DNA of 44,712 nucleotides from Thermoplasmata archaeon (GTDB taxonomy: Archaea; Thermoplasmatota; Thermoplasmata; Lutacidiplasmatales; UBA184). A program made the translations under genes and the position numbers. Position 1 is the first letter of the stretch. The number at the start of each line of letters is the position of its first letter. The notes beneath the pieces are model-generated. The model was not told the DNA's origin. It saw nothing but the letters and a program-made list of their open reading frames with translations, and searched no databases. This document shows positions 14,186 through 24,600 of this stretch, piece by piece. The stretch is from NCBI GenBank assembly GCA_030037815.1, contig JASHPZ010000086.1, forward strand, positions 1 through 44,712, read 5' to 3'.

Positions 14186-16788
14186 CGGGACTCCTTCGCC
14201 GCGCGGCCCGCGCCGACCGTCAGCCGGATCGCGCCGTCGTCCGCGTCCACGGTGACGGTGCTCCCGTCCTTGAGGTCGCCGGCGAGAAGGCGGGTCGTGA
14301 GCGGGTCGACCACGAGGCGCTGCACGGTCCGCTTCAACGGCCGCGCGCCGAAATCCGGGTCGAAGCCCTCCTGGGCGAGGAGCCGTTTCGCCGGAGGAGT
14401 CGCCTTGAGGGTGATCCGCCGGTCCTTGAGCCGGGCCTCCACCTGCGCGAGCTGGAGCCCCGCGATCTCGGCGATCTGGCTCTCGGCGAGGGGGTGGAAG
14501 ATGACGACCTCGTCGAGCCGGTTGAGGAACTCGGGGCGGAAGTGCCCCCGCAAGGCCCGGTCGATGACGACGCGGCGCTCCGCGTCGGTGGTCGCGGTCG
14601 CGAGCGCGTCGGTGCCGAGGTTCGACGTCAGGATGACGAGCGTGTTCCGGAAGTCGACGGTGCGGCCTTGGCCGTCCGTCAGCCGGCCGTCGTCCATCAA
14701 CTGGAGCAGGACGTTGATCACGTCCGGGTGCGCCTTCTCGACCTCGTCGAACAGGAGGACCGTGTACGGGTGGGAGCGGACCGCCTCCGTGAGCTGGCCG
14801 CCTTCCTCGTAGCCCACGTACCCCGGCGGGGCCCCGATCAGCCGGGCGACGGTGTGCTTCTCCATGTACTCGGACATGTCGATCCGGACGAACGCGCGGT
14901 CGGAGTGGAACAGGAACGCCGCGAGCGCCTTCGCGAGCTCGGTCTTCCCGACTCCCGTCGGCCCGACGAAGAGGAACGTGCCCATCGGGCGGTTCGGGTC
15001 CGCGAGCCCGGACCGCGAGCGACGGACGGCCTTCGCGACCGCCTCCACCGCCTCGTCCTGCCCGACCACCCGGCGCTTCAGCTCGGCCTCCATGTGGAGG
15101 AGCCGTTCGGTCTCCCCTTCGAGCAGCCGCTGGACCGGCACGCCGCTCCACTTGGCGATGATCTGGCCGACGTCCTCCTCCGTCACCTCCTCGCGCAGGA
15201 GGCCGTCGCGCGGTCCCTCGGTCGCCTTGGTCAGGCGCTCGACTTCGCGCTGAAGCTCGGGGACCCGGCCGTACCGCAGCCGCGCGGTCGCCTCGAGGTC
15301 GCCCGATCGCTCGGCGCGCTCCTCCTCGGCCTTCGCGCCGTCCAGCTCGGCGCGGAGCGCCCGCAGTTTCTCGACCTCGGCGCGCTCCTTCTGCCAGCGG
15401 GCCTGGAGCGTCCCTTCCTTCTCCTTGAGGTTCGCGAGCTCCTTGTCGAGCGCGCGGAGCCGCTCCTTCGACCCCGGGTCCTTCTCCCGGGTGAGCGCGG
15501 CCCGTTCGACCTCGAGCTGTCGGATCCGCCGCGTGAGCTGGTCCAGCTCGACCGGCCGGGAGTCGAGCGCGAGCCGCACCATCGACGCCGCTTCGTCCAC
15601 GGCGTCGATCGCCTTGTCCGGGAGGTGCCGGTCGGGGATGTATCGGGCCGAGAGCGTCGCCGCGGCGACCAGCGCCGCGTCGTGGATCCGTACCCCGTGG
15701 TGGAGCTCGTACCGCTCCTTGAGCCCGCGCAGGATCGAGATGGTGTCCTCGACCGTCGGCTCCGCGACGGGCACCGGCTGGAAGCGCCGCTCGAGCGCGG
15801 CGTCCTTCTCGATGTACTTGCGGTACTCCTGGGTCGTGGTCGCGCCGATGCAATGGAGCACCCCGCGCGCGAGCGCCGGTTTGAGGAGGTTGGAGGCGTC
15901 CAGCGCCCCGCCCTCGGTCGCGCCGGCGTGGACGAGCGTGTGCAGCTCGTCGATGAACAGGAGCACCTTCCCCTCGGCCCGCTCGACCTCCTGGAGGACC
16001 GCTTTGAGCCGCTCTTCGAACTCGCCGCGGAACTTCGCTCCGGCGAGCAGTGCCCCGAGGTCGAGCGCGATGAGGCGTTTCTCGCGGAGCGAGTCGGGCA
16101 CGTCCTTTGTGGCGATGCGCAGGGCGAGCCCCTCGACCACGGCCGTTTTGCCGACGCCGGGGTCGCCGATCAGCACCGGATTGTTCTTCGTCCGGCGCGA
16201 CAGGATCTGGATCACGCGCCGGATCTCGTCGTCCCGTCCGATCACCGGGTCGAGCTTTCGGTCGCGCGCGAGGGTGGTCAGGTCCTTGCCGTACTTCTCG
16301 AGCGCCTGGTACTGCGCCTCCGCGCCGCGGCTCTCGACCGGGCGATCGGCGCCCCGCACCCGGTCGAGCGCCGCCTCGAGGTCCGCCCGTCGCACGCCGG
16401 CGTCTCGGAGCAGGTCGGCGGCGGGCGAGGCGACCTCGAGGAGTCCGAGGAGCAGCTGGTCGGCGGTCGTGTACCGGTCCTTGCGCCGGCCGGCCTCCTT
16501 CTCGGCGGCGTCCAGCACCTGCGAGAGCGGTCGCGAGAGGTACTGGTCCGACGGCGCGACGTGCTGGGCCGTCGGAAGTTCGGCCAAGTGACGGTCGAGC
16601 TTCTCCTGGAGCGGCCCGACTGCGACGTGGAGCGACTCGAGCAGCGCCCGTACGGGGCTGTCCGCGGTGGAGAGCAGGGCCGCGAGCAAGTGCTCGGGCT
16701 CGACCGCGGGGTGACGCAGTTCGCTCGCGCGCTGGAACGCGGCTTCGAGGGCCGCCCGGGCCGCGTCCGTGAGGCGCTCGAGGTGCAT
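14182..16788 (-). CDS. clpB: ATP-dependent chaperone ClpB (Hsp104 family)
   Basis: This hexameric disaggregase extracts polypeptides from aggregates together with the DnaK system, which is not in this window. Its 868 residues comprise the N-domain (about 1-145), NBD1 with [13 protein letters not shown] and an intact arginine-rich end, and a coiled-coil middle domain (about 405-525). NBD2 follows, with [14 protein letters not shown] and [13 protein letters not shown], and a C-terminal D2 small domain ([19 protein letters not shown]). The middle domain and absence of a ClpP-binding loop favour ClpB over ClpA/C. It is usually a bacterial protein; occurrence in archaea is taken as transfer. It is divergent from pyrD with a shared promoter. 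The start is ATG 16788. Confidence 0.96.
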   Translation of the reverse strand: MHLERLTDAARAALEAAFQRASELRHPAVEPEHLLAALLSTADSPVRALLESLHVAVGPLQEKLDRHLAELPTAQHVAPSDQYLSRPLSQVLDAAEKEAGRRKDRYTTADQLLLGLLEVASPAADLLRDAGVRRADLEAALDRVRGADRPVESRGAEAQYQALEKYGKDLTTLARDRKLDPVIGRDDEIRRVIQILSRRTKNNPVLIGDPGVGKTAVVEGLALRIATKDVPDSLREKRLIALDLGALLAGAKFRGEFEERLKAVLQEVERAEGKVLLFIDELHTLVHAGATEGGALDASNLLKPALARGVLHCIGATTTQEYRKYIEKDAALERRFQPVPVAEPTVEDTISILRGLKERYELHHGVRIHDAALVAAATLSARYIPDRHLPDKAIDAVDEAASMVRLALDSRPVELDQLTRRIRQLEVERAALTREKDPGSKERLRALDKELANLKEKEGTLQARWQKERAEVEKLRALRAELDGAKAEEERAERSGDLEATARLRYGRVPELQREVERLTKATEGPRDGLLREEVTEEDVGQIIAKWSGVPVQRLLEGETERLLHMEAELKRRVVGQDEAVEAVAKAVRRSRSGLADPNRPMGTFLFVGPTGVGKTELAKALAAFLFHSDRAFVRIDMSEYMEKHTVARLIGAPPGYVGYEEGGQLTEAVRSHPYTVLLFDEVEKAHPDVINVLLQLMDDGRLTDGQGRTVDFRNTLVILTSNLGTDALATATTDAERRVVIDRALRGHFRPEFLNRLDEVVIFHPLAESQIAEIAGLQLAQVEARLKDRRITLKATPPAKRLLAQEGFDPDFGARPLKRTVQRLVVDPLTTRLLAGDLKDGSTVTVDADDGAIRLTVGAGRAAKESR

Positions 16789-16811
16789 CGGGGATGCATC
16801 CGGGCGAGCCG

Positions 16812-16818
16812 ATTTAAG
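16812..16818. promoter_or_regulatory. Shared TATA box, clpB / pyrD
   Basis: ATTTAAG on plus reads CTTAAAT on minus. Its centre is 27 nt from both the clpB ATG (16788) and the pyrD GTG (16842), so a single element fits leaderless transcription both ways. Confidence 0.6.
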
Positions 16819-16841
16819 CGGACTCCTCGTGGACCCGCGTC

Positions 16842-17777
16842 GTGGCCGATCTCTCGGTCCAACTCGCGGGCCTTCGGTTCGCGAATCCGTTCTGGCTCGC
16901 CTCCGGGATCTGGGGGGAGAGCGGGGATTCGCTCGCCGGCGCCGTGCGCGCGGGCGCCGGGGGCGTCGTCACCAAATCGATCGGAGCCGCGCCCCGCCCG
17001 GGCTTCCCGAACCCCACGGTCGAAGAGTACGACCGATGGGGGTTCCTCAACGCGATGGGATTGCCGAACCCCGGGATCGCGGAGTACCCCCGGGAGATCG
17101 AGATCGCGCGACGCGCGGGCGCTCCGGTGATCGGCTCGGTGTTCGGCGGGGACGCCGAGGAGTTCGCCCAGTTGGGGGAACGGATGGCCGCCACGGGGGT
17201 GGACGCCCTCGAGCTCAACCTCAGCTGTCCCCACGCCGAGGGGTTCGGCTCCGAGGTCGGAAGCGACCCCGAGAACGTCGAACGGATCCTTCGGGCGGTC
17301 ACGTCGAAGGTCCGCGTGCCGGTCGTCGCGAAGATCACCCCGAACACCGCGGACGCGGCGGCGCTCGCCGTAGCGGCAGAACGGGGCGGGGCGGCCGCGA
17401 TCAGCGCGATCAACACCGTCCGCGGCCTCGCGATCGACGTCCACCTCCGCCGACCGGTGCTGGCCCACGGCACCGGCGGCCTCAGCGGTCCGGCGATCCG
17501 GCCGGTCGGGCTCGCCTGCGTCTGGCAGATCTACGAGAAGGTCCGGATCCCGGTCGTCGGCATCGGCGGCATCATGACCGCCCAGGACGCCCTCGAGTAC
17601 ATCATGGCCGGCGCGCGCGCGGTCCAGGTCGGGACCGCCGTCGCGTTCGACGGGGTCGGGGTGTTCTCCCGGCTCGGGCCGGAACTCTCCCAGCTCCTCG
17701 ACGAGCTCGGCTTCTCCCGCGTCGCGGACGCCGTGGGCGTGGCGCACCAGGGTACGACGGGGCTTCCGCCTCCCTGA
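16842..17777 (+). CDS. pyrD: Dihydroorotate dehydrogenase, class 1B catalytic subunit
   Basis: This FMN enzyme oxidises dihydroorotate to orotate in pyrimidine synthesis. In class 1B it works with PyrK, encoded next. The 311-aa TIM barrel begins LAGLRFANPFWLASG. It contains ELNLSCPHAEG, the loop holding the candidate catalytic Cys, then VVAKITPN, the INTVRGLAID segment, and the phosphate-binding GIGGIMTAQDALEYIMAGA. GTG 16842 is 27 nt from a TATA box shared with clpB. It is separated from pyrK by 41 nt, which contain a TATA box of their own. Confidence 0.93.
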   Translation: MADLSVQLAGLRFANPFWLASGIWGESGDSLAGAVRAGAGGVVTKSIGAAPRPGFPNPTVEEYDRWGFLNAMGLPNPGIAEYPREIEIARRAGAPVIGSVFGGDAEEFAQLGERMAATGVDALELNLSCPHAEGFGSEVGSDPENVERILRAVTSKVRVPVVAKITPNTADAAALAVAAERGGAAAISAINTVRGLAIDVHLRRPVLAHGTGGLSGPAIRPVGLACVWQIYEKVRIPVVGIGGIMTAQDALEYIMAGARAVQVGTAVAFDGVGVFSRLGPELSQLLDELGFSRVADAVGVAHQGTTGLPPP

Positions 17778-17790
17778 GCGCGCGTCGCGG

Positions 17791-17797
17791 CTATATC
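17791..17797 (+). promoter_or_regulatory. TATA box for pyrK
   Basis: CTATATC is centred 25 nt upstream of GTG 17819, giving pyrK its own leaderless promoter behind pyrD. Confidence 0.6.
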
Positions 17798-17818
17798 GCG
17801 CGCCCGCTAGCCCGCGCC

Positions 17819-18595
17819 GTGCGGACCGCCGTCCGGGTCACCGACCGCGTCCAGGAGACCCCCTCGACCGTGACCCTCCGGTTTCCGTACCCGGGCGAGG
17901 CCGCGCCGGGCCAGTTCGTGATGCTGTGGGTCCCGGGCGACGACGAGCTTCCGATGTCGCTCTCGTACGTCGGAGGACCCTCGAAGGGCGTGACGGTGAA
18001 GGTGATGGGCGACACGAGCCGCCGCATCCAGTCGATCGCGCCGGGGGCCTGGGTCGGGATCCGCGGGCCCTACGGCAACCGGTTCGACCTGTCGGCCCGT
18101 TCCGTGCTCGTCGTCGGCGGGGGATCCGGCGCCGCCGTGCTCGCACCGGCCGCGGAAGCGGTCCGTCAACGCGGGGCCGAGGTCGTGGTGGCGCTCGGGG
18201 CGACCCGGGCGAGCGAACTCCTGTTCCGAGGTCGGTTCGAGTCGATGGGGGCGACCGTCGAAGTCGCCACCGACGACGGTTCCGAAGGACACCGGGGGTA
18301 CGTCACGGCGGTCGCCGAGCAGCTCCTCGCGCGGCACCGGTTCGACGCGGTGTGGACCTGCGGTCCGGAAGTGATGATGGGCAAGGTGATCGCCGCCGCG
18401 GATCGCGCGGGCGTGCCGGTCTTCTGCTCGATGGAGCGGCACATGAAGTGCGCGCTCGGGCTGTGCGACGCCTGCGCGCTCGGACCGTACCACGTGTGTA
18501 CCGACGGGCCGGTTTTCGCGGCGGCGCGACTCGCCGGGGTGCCCGACTTCGGGCGGTTCCACCGCGACCCCTCCGGCCGACGCGTCGCGTTCTAG
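17819..18595 (+). CDS. pyrK: Dihydroorotate dehydrogenase electron-transfer subunit PyrK
   Basis: This FAD/2Fe-2S subunit passes electrons from PyrD to NAD. The 258-aa protein has a ferredoxin-reductase-type FAD barrel (residues 1-95, [11 protein letters not shown] and PMSLSYVGG), then an NAD-binding domain ([26 protein letters not shown]). The C-terminal iron-sulfur cluster motif is [17 protein letters not shown], four Cys in the PyrK spacing. GTG 17819 was chosen on TATA spacing; the ORF-track start at 16769 lies in clpB/pyrD and is spurious. Together with pyrD it forms a complete class 1B enzyme. Confidence 0.92.
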   Translation: MRTAVRVTDRVQETPSTVTLRFPYPGEAAPGQFVMLWVPGDDELPMSLSYVGGPSKGVTVKVMGDTSRRIQSIAPGAWVGIRGPYGNRFDLSARSVLVVGGGSGAAVLAPAAEAVRQRGAEVVVALGATRASELLFRGRFESMGATVEVATDDGSEGHRGYVTAVAEQLLARHRFDAVWTCGPEVMMGKVIAAADRAGVPVFCSMERHMKCALGLCDACALGPYHVCTDGPVFAAARLAGVPDFGRFHRDPSGRRVAF

Positions 18596-18654
18596 CCTCG
18601 CGGGGACCTTCGGATCGGTCCGGCGCCCGCCGTCGGGCGCGCGCCCCGCCACAG

Positions 18655-18661
18655 GCTTTAT
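18655..18661 (+). promoter_or_regulatory. TATA box for pyrG
   Basis: GCTTTAT lies about 38 nt ahead of GTG 18696. The ORF-track ATG (18660) falls inside this box, which argues against it as a start. GGGAGG around 18684-18690 may act as Shine-Dalgarno. Confidence 0.5.
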
Positions 18662-18695
18662 GGTCGCCCCCGCTACGACTCCGCGGGAGGGTGTT

Positions 18696-20330
18696 GTGAA
18701 GGTCATTGTCGTCAGTGGAGGGGTGATTTCCGGGCTCGGAAAGGGGATCACGACCTCCTCCCTCGGACGACTGCTCAAGGCCCGCGGCATCCCCGTCACG
18801 ATCATCAAAATCGACCCGTACCTGAACGTCGACGCGGGCACGATGAACCCGTACCAGCACGGCGAGGTGTTCGTGCTGGACGACGGCACGGAGGTCGACC
18901 TGGACCTCGGGAACTACGAGCGGTTCCTCGGCCAGAGCCTCGTCGGCACGCACAACCTCACGACGGGGAAGATCTACCGCTCCGTCATCGAGAAGGAGCG
19001 TCGCGGCGACTACCTCGGGAACACCGTCCAGATCATCCCGCACGTCACCGGGGAGATCAAGCGCACGATCCGCGAGGTCGCGCAATCTTCGGGGGCCGAG
19101 GTCGTCCTGGTCGAGGTCGGCGGCACGGTGGGCGACATCGAGTCGATGCCGTTCTTGGAGGCCCTGCGCGAACTCTCCTACGAGCTCGGCGAAGGCCACA
19201 TGGCGTTCGTCCACACGACGCTCGTGCCCGTGGTCGGGCCGGTCGGCGAGTCGAAGACGAAGCCGACCCAGCACTCGGTGCGCGAACTGCGCGCGATCGG
19301 GATCCGCCCGAACCTGATCGTGGCGCGCGGCCCGTCGCCGCTCTCGCCGGACATCAAGGCGAAGATCTCGCTCTTCTGCGACGTGCCCCCCGAGGGCGTC
19401 ATCTCGATCCCGGACCAGCCCGTGATCTACGAGGTCCCGCTCGTCCTCGAGGCCCAGGGCGTCGGCACGTTCCTGTCGCGACTCCTCAACCTGCCCGAGC
19501 GGCCGCCGGACTACGGCAGCTGGAAGGAGTTCCTCGCGACGTACCGGCGGGGCGACAATTCGATCGAGGTCGCGGTCGTCGGCAAGTACACCGAGCTCCG
19601 GGACGCCTACCTCTCGCACACGGAGGCGTTCCACCACTGCCAGGGCCACCTCGGGGTCGAGGTCCGCCTCCAATGGTACGACGCGGAGGACATCCCGAAG
19701 AGCCCCTCCGTCCTCGCCCGGATCGAGCGGTCGGACGCCGTCCTCGTGCCCGGCGGCTTCGGAGCGCGCGGGGTCGAGGGGAAGGTGCGCGCGATCGAGG
19801 TCGCGCGCACGCGGGGGATCCCGTTCCTCGGGGTCTGCTACGGGTTCCAGATGGCCGCGGTCGAGCACGCGCGCAACGTGCTCGGCCTCGCGGCCGCCCA
19901 CACGACGGAGATCGAGGCCGACACGAAGGACCCGGTCGTCTGCCTCCTCGAGGCGCAGAAGGGGCAGACCGACCTGGGGGGCACGATGCGGCTCGGCGCC
20001 CAGCGGGTCCAATTGGTCGAGGGCTCTCGGGTCGCCCAGATCTACGGGAAGACCGAGATCTGGGAGCGGCACCGCCACCGCTTCGAGATCAACCCCGCGT
20101 ACGTCGACCGGTTCGAGGCGACCGGCCTCCGCGTGACCGGGCGCGCGGTCGACGGCCGCGTCGAGGTGCTCGAGACGGCCGACCACCCGTTCTTCCTCGG
20201 GGTCCAGTACCACCCCGAGTTCCTCTCCCGGCCGGAGGCCCCCCACCCGCTCTACCTCGCGCTCGTGCGGGCGGCGATGGCCCGCAAGGAGGTCGCGAGC
20301 CCTGTCGCCCCCGCGCCGGCTCTCGCGTGA
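18696..20330 (+). CDS. pyrG: CTP synthase
   Basis: This enzyme converts UTP to CTP using glutamine and ATP. The 544-aa protein has the synthetase domain first: [14 protein letters not shown]-loop region, [31 protein letters not shown] and [12 protein letters not shown]. The class I glutamine amidotransferase domain follows, with nucleophile Cys in [17 protein letters not shown] and the His-Glu pair in QYHPEF. GTG 18696 gives the family-standard N-terminus (VKVIVVSGG). It is the third pyrimidine gene in a row after pyrD and pyrK and overlaps aspS by 29 nt. Confidence 0.95.
   Translation: MKVIVVSGGVISGLGKGITTSSLGRLLKARGIPVTIIKIDPYLNVDAGTMNPYQHGEVFVLDDGTEVDLDLGNYERFLGQSLVGTHNLTTGKIYRSVIEKERRGDYLGNTVQIIPHVTGEIKRTIREVAQSSGAEVVLVEVGGTVGDIESMPFLEALRELSYELGEGHMAFVHTTLVPVVGPVGESKTKPTQHSVRELRAIGIRPNLIVARGPSPLSPDIKAKISLFCDVPPEGVISIPDQPVIYEVPLVLEAQGVGTFLSRLLNLPERPPDYGSWKEFLATYRRGDNSIEVAVVGKYTELRDAYLSHTEAFHHCQGHLGVEVRLQWYDAEDIPKSPSVLARIERSDAVLVPGGFGARGVEGKVRAIEVARTRGIPFLGVCYGFQMAAVEHARNVLGLAAAHTTEIEADTKDPVVCLLEAQKGQTDLGGTMRLGAQRVQLVEGSRVAQIYGKTEIWERHRHRFEINPAYVDRFEATGLRVTGRAVDGRVEVLETADHPFFLGVQYHPEFLSRPEAPHPLYLALVRAAMARKEVASPVAPAPALA
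20286..20293 (+). promoter_or_regulatory. Strong Shine-Dalgarno ahead of the CTG start of aspS
   Basis: AAGGAGGT, a near-perfect anti-16S match, ends 8 nt before CTG 20302. It also encodes K-E-V of pyrG, so chance cannot be excluded. Confidence 0.45.
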
Positions 20331-21612
20331 GCTCAAGGAGCTCGACGGCGCGACCGTCCGGGTCGCCGGCCACCTCGAAGACTACCGCGCGCTCGGGGGG
20401 GTCGCGTTCGCGCTCGTCCGGGACGGGAGCGGGTCGACCCAGGTCACGCTGAAGAAGGGGGTGACGGCCCCCGAGCTGTTCGCGGCGTTCGCCGAACTGC
20501 CGCGGGAGTCGGTCGTCGAGGTCGAAGGGACCGTCCGACGCTCGGAGAAGGCGCAGCGCGGCGTCGAGCTGGCGCCCGCGTCCGTCCGAGTCCTGACCCG
20601 AGCCGGCTCCCCGCTGCCGCTCGGCGTGGTCGACAAGGTCGGCGCGGAGCTCGACACGCGGCTCAACCACCGGGTGCTCGACCTGCGCAAGCCCGCCGTC
20701 CGGGCCGTCTTCGAGCTGCGGACTGCGCTCCTCGCCAGCTTCCGGGCCGCGTTCCTCGACCGCGACTTCCTCGAGATCGAGACCCCGAAGATCCTGCGGC
20801 AGGGGGCCGAGGGCGGCGCGACCCTCTTCGGCCTCGACTACTTCGACGCGCGCGCCTACCTCGCGCAGAGCCCGCAGCTCTACAAGCAGATGCTCATCGG
20901 CGCCGGTTTCGAGCGCGTCTTCGAGATCGCGCCCGCGTTCCGCGCGGAGCCGTCCGACACGATCCGGCACATCACCGAGTTCACGAGCCTCGACGCGGAG
21001 GTCGGGTTCGTGGAGGGCGCCGAGGAGGTCCGCGCGCTCCTGGAGGGGATCGTCGCCGACGCGCTGCGCGCGACGCGCGCGACGCTGGCGGCCCGCGGGA
21101 ATTCGCTCGCGGAGCGGATCCCCGAGATGCGCGTGCCCATTCCCCGGATCCCGTTCCCCCAGGTGGAGGAGTGGCTCGGGCGGCCCGGCAGCGAACAGGA
21201 CCTGGGCACCGAGGACGAGAAGACGGTCGGAGAGCGCGCGGCGCGCGAGCTGGGGGCGGACTTCTACTTCATCACCGACTTCCCGACCGCGGTGAAGGCG
21301 CACACGTTCTACGCGCAGCGCCAGGACGCCGACCCGACGCGGACCCACTACTTCGACCTCGACTTCCGCGGCCTAGAGATCACGAGCGGCGGGCTCCGCG
21401 AGCACCGCCTCGAGCGGCTGCTCGCGAACATGGAGGCCGCGGGGGTGAACCCCGCCGGGTTCGAGGGCTACCTCGAGCCATTCCGGTACGGGATGCCGCC
21501 CCACGGCGGCTGGGGACTGGGCATCGACCGCCTCGTCCAGGTGCTCGCAGGGCTCCCCAATATACGGGAGGCCCGCCTCTTCCCCCGCGACCGCTACCGA
21601 CTCGAACCGTAG
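20302..21612 (+). CDS. aspS: Aspartyl-tRNA synthetase (archaeal type), probable CTG start
   Basis: This enzyme charges tRNA-Asp (and tRNA-Asn in non-discriminating forms). The ORF track starts at GTG 20461, which would cut off half of the anticodon-binding OB fold. The frame is open upstream and reads [23 protein letters not shown] then [17 protein letters not shown], the standard archaeal AspRS N-terminus. No ATG, GTG or TTG precedes it. CTG 20302 with AAGGAGGT 8 nt upstream gives 436 aa, the normal length. The class II motifs follow: [40 protein letters not shown] (motif 2) and [14 protein letters not shown] (motif 3). It overlaps pyrG by 29 nt and precedes mcm by 16 nt. Confidence 0.85.
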   Translation: MSPPRRLSRELKELDGATVRVAGHLEDYRALGGVAFALVRDGSGSTQVTLKKGVTAPELFAAFAELPRESVVEVEGTVRRSEKAQRGVELAPASVRVLTRAGSPLPLGVVDKVGAELDTRLNHRVLDLRKPAVRAVFELRTALLASFRAAFLDRDFLEIETPKILRQGAEGGATLFGLDYFDARAYLAQSPQLYKQMLIGAGFERVFEIAPAFRAEPSDTIRHITEFTSLDAEVGFVEGAEEVRALLEGIVADALRATRATLAARGNSLAERIPEMRVPIPRIPFPQVEEWLGRPGSEQDLGTEDEKTVGERAARELGADFYFITDFPTAVKAHTFYAQRQDADPTRTHYFDLDFRGLEITSGGLREHRLERLLANMEAAGVNPAGFEGYLEPFRYGMPPHGGWGLGIDRLVQVLAGLPNIREARLFPRDRYRLEP

Positions 21613-21628
21613 CCGGGGGCGCTTTGCG

Positions 21629-24600
21629 ATGGTCGCAGTACGGAGGACCCTCCCCGCGCCGCCCGAGCTCCAGGGCCGCTGGGCCGCGGTCCTCGAGGAG
21701 GCCGGGCTTCGGCCGCGAATCCTCCAGCTGCACGACCGCTACCCGGAGGAGCGGTCGCTCGAGGTGCCGTTCCCCGCGATCGACAGCGCCGACACCGGAC
21801 TCGCCGACCTCCTGTTGGAGCGTCCGGACGAGGTGGTCGACGCCGGGGAGCGGGCGATGCGCGAGCTCCTGCCGGTCGCCGGCCCCGAAGCCGACGGGCT
21901 CCGGCTCCGCGTGATCGAACTGCCGCCGACCGCACACCGCCTCATCCGGGCGATCCGCGAGACCGACCTGAACCGGCTGGTGGCGATCGACGGGATCGTC
22001 CGCCGCGTCAGCGAGGTCCGTCCGCAGATCCGCGACGCGGTGTTCGAGTGCGTCTCCTGCCGCACGAAGTTCCACGAGCCCCAGGACGAGGCGTCCCTCA
22101 TCTTCCGCGAGCCGCTCGAGTGTCCCGAAGCGCAGGGCGGGTGCGGCAAGACGCAGGGGCGCACCCGGTTCCGGCTGGTCGCCGAGGAGTCGACGTACCT
22201 GGACGCGCAGCGCATCGAGGTGCAGGAGCACCCGGAGTCGCTCAAGCACGGCGCGCATCCGCAGGGCCTTTCGGTCTTGCTGACCGAGGACCTGACCGGT
22301 AAGGTCCTCCCCGGGAACCGGATCGTCCTGAACGGGGTGCTGAAGAGCTTCCAGCGGGCGAGCGCCTCCCGCGGCGGCGTCGTCCGGAACACGACGTTCG
22401 ACCTGATGGTCCTCGCCAACTCGTTCGAGTCGAAGACGCAGGAGTACGCCGAGATCGAGCTCTCGCCCGAGGAGGTCACCCTCATCGAGTCGTTCCGCGG
22501 CGACCCGACGGTCGTGGACAAGATCGTGCTCTCGCTCGCGCCGACGATCAAGGGGATGGAGGAGGAGAAGGAGGCGATCGCCCTCCAGCTGTTCGGCGGG
22601 GTGGAGAAGCGGCACTCGGATGGGGTCCGGGTCCGCGGCGACGCCCACGTCCTGATCGTCGGGGATCCCGGGACGGCGAAGAGCCAGCTCCTCCGGTACA
22701 TCGCGGACGTCGCCCCGCGAGGCATCTACACGAGCGGCAAGGGCGCGACGGCCGCCGGGCTGACCGCCGCGGCCGTGAAGGACGATTTCGCCGGCGGCCG
22801 CTGGGTCCTCGAGGCCGGCATGCTGGTCCTCGCCGACGGCGGGATGGCGATCATCGACGAGCTCGATAAGATGAGCCCCGAGGACCGCTCGGCGATGCAC
22901 GAGGCCCTCGAGCAGCAGTCGTACCACCCGACGTTCGAACTGATGCTCTACAACGGGGAGCCCCGCCCGATCGGCCCGCTGGTCGATGGCCTGTTCGCGC
23001 GGTACCCGGAGCGCGTCCTCCCCGGCGCCGACTGCGAGATCCTCCCGGTGCGGGACCTCGGCCTGGCGCTGCTCGGCACCGACTTCAAGGGCCTCCACCG
23101 CGCCCCCGTCGACCGCGTCAGCCGGCACGCCGCGCCCGACACGTTTCTGCGCGTCGGCTTCGCGAACGGGCGCTCGGTGGTCGTCACGCCGGGTCACCCG
23201 ATGTTCCGGTGGTCCCGATCGGCGTGGTCGACCGTCCCGGCGGAGCGGCTTCGGGTCGGCGACCTCGCGCCCGGGGTGTCGGAGTATCCCCGGGAGCGGA
23301 ACGAAGCGGTCCTTCGCGCCCCCGACGCGGAGTCCGCCTCGGGGCACCCTCGATACCCCACGGGATTCGACCCGAGTCTCGCGCGTTTGCTCGGGCTCTG
23401 GGCCGGTTCCACGGCGACGTACCCGGCCGGTCGAGAGCCCACCGACGGCTTCGCCTTCGTCCACCGGGAGCGGGCGCTCGCGGCGGAGGTGGCGCAACGG
23501 ATCGACGCGACCTTCGGGGCGGGCTTGGCAACAGTCGGGCCCGTGATCGCGGCTCCGGGCGGGGGTCGCCCGCGTCGGTGGGCCGCGCGCGTCGACGATT
23601 CGGGGCTCCTCGGGTATCTCGAAGTGAACTTCCCGGAGCTGGCACGAGACGGGTCGGACCGACGGGTCCCGCCCGGGATCTTCCACGCGACGGAGGCGTG
23701 CCGCCGCGAGTTCCTCGCGGGCGCCTACCGCGTCGCCGGCTTCGCGGACGCGCGCCGGATCGGCCTCTCCGCGCCGTCGCGCGCGCTCGCCGAGGACTAC
23801 GCCGACCTCCTCCTCTCCCTCGGGATCCGCACCCGACTCGTGACCCCCCGCGCGCCCGCTCCCGACCGCCGGCACGACAGGGCCCGGTTGGTCGTGCTCG
23901 GGGCGGCGAGCCGGCGTCGATTCTTCGACCTCGTCGCGCACGCGGACCCGCGCGAGGTACGGATCCGGCACGTCGTCGCGCTCGACGAGGCCCGAACGGA
24001 CGCCGACGATCGAGTCCCCCGGGAGTTCGCCCGACGGCTCGTCCGCCTCTCCCACCGCGGGACCGGAACCGGAGGAAGTGCCCGAGGTCCCGTCCGAACC
24101 TCCCGTCTCGGTTGGGCGGAGTTCGCCGCCTCGCTCGCGGAAATCGAGCGTCGATGGGACCGGACCCCGCCGGCGGGCCCCTCGGAAGCGGACCGCGCGG
24201 AACTCCACGCCCTTCGAGCGCTCGCGACGCCGCCGTTCCGCCCGACGCGCGTGGTGTCGGTCGAGCGCGTCCGGAACTCATCCGTTCCGTTCGTCTACGA
24301 CGTCACGGTCGAGCCGGCCCACACGTTCGTCGGCCAGGGCGTCGTCCTCCACAACTCCGTCTCGATCGCGAAGGCCGGGATCACGTCGACCTTGAACGCG
24401 CGCTGCCCGGTGCTGGCGGCCGCGAACCCCAAGTGGGGCCGGTTCACGAACGACCGGTCGATCGCCGAACAGATCGACCTCCCGCCGACCCTGCTCTCGC
24501 GGTTCGACGTGATCTTCTCGATCAAGGACCTGCCGGACCAGACCCGGGACCGCCGGCTGGCGAACCGGATCCTCGCGTCCCACCAGATGGGCGCCGGCCC

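Noticed and set aside
14494-17130. 878-aa plus-strand ORF opposite clpB
   Set aside because: It is antisense to ClpB, whose full set of motifs is unambiguous.
18660-18662. ATG as start of CTP synthase
   Set aside because: It falls inside the TATA box, and the family N-terminus fits GTG 18696.
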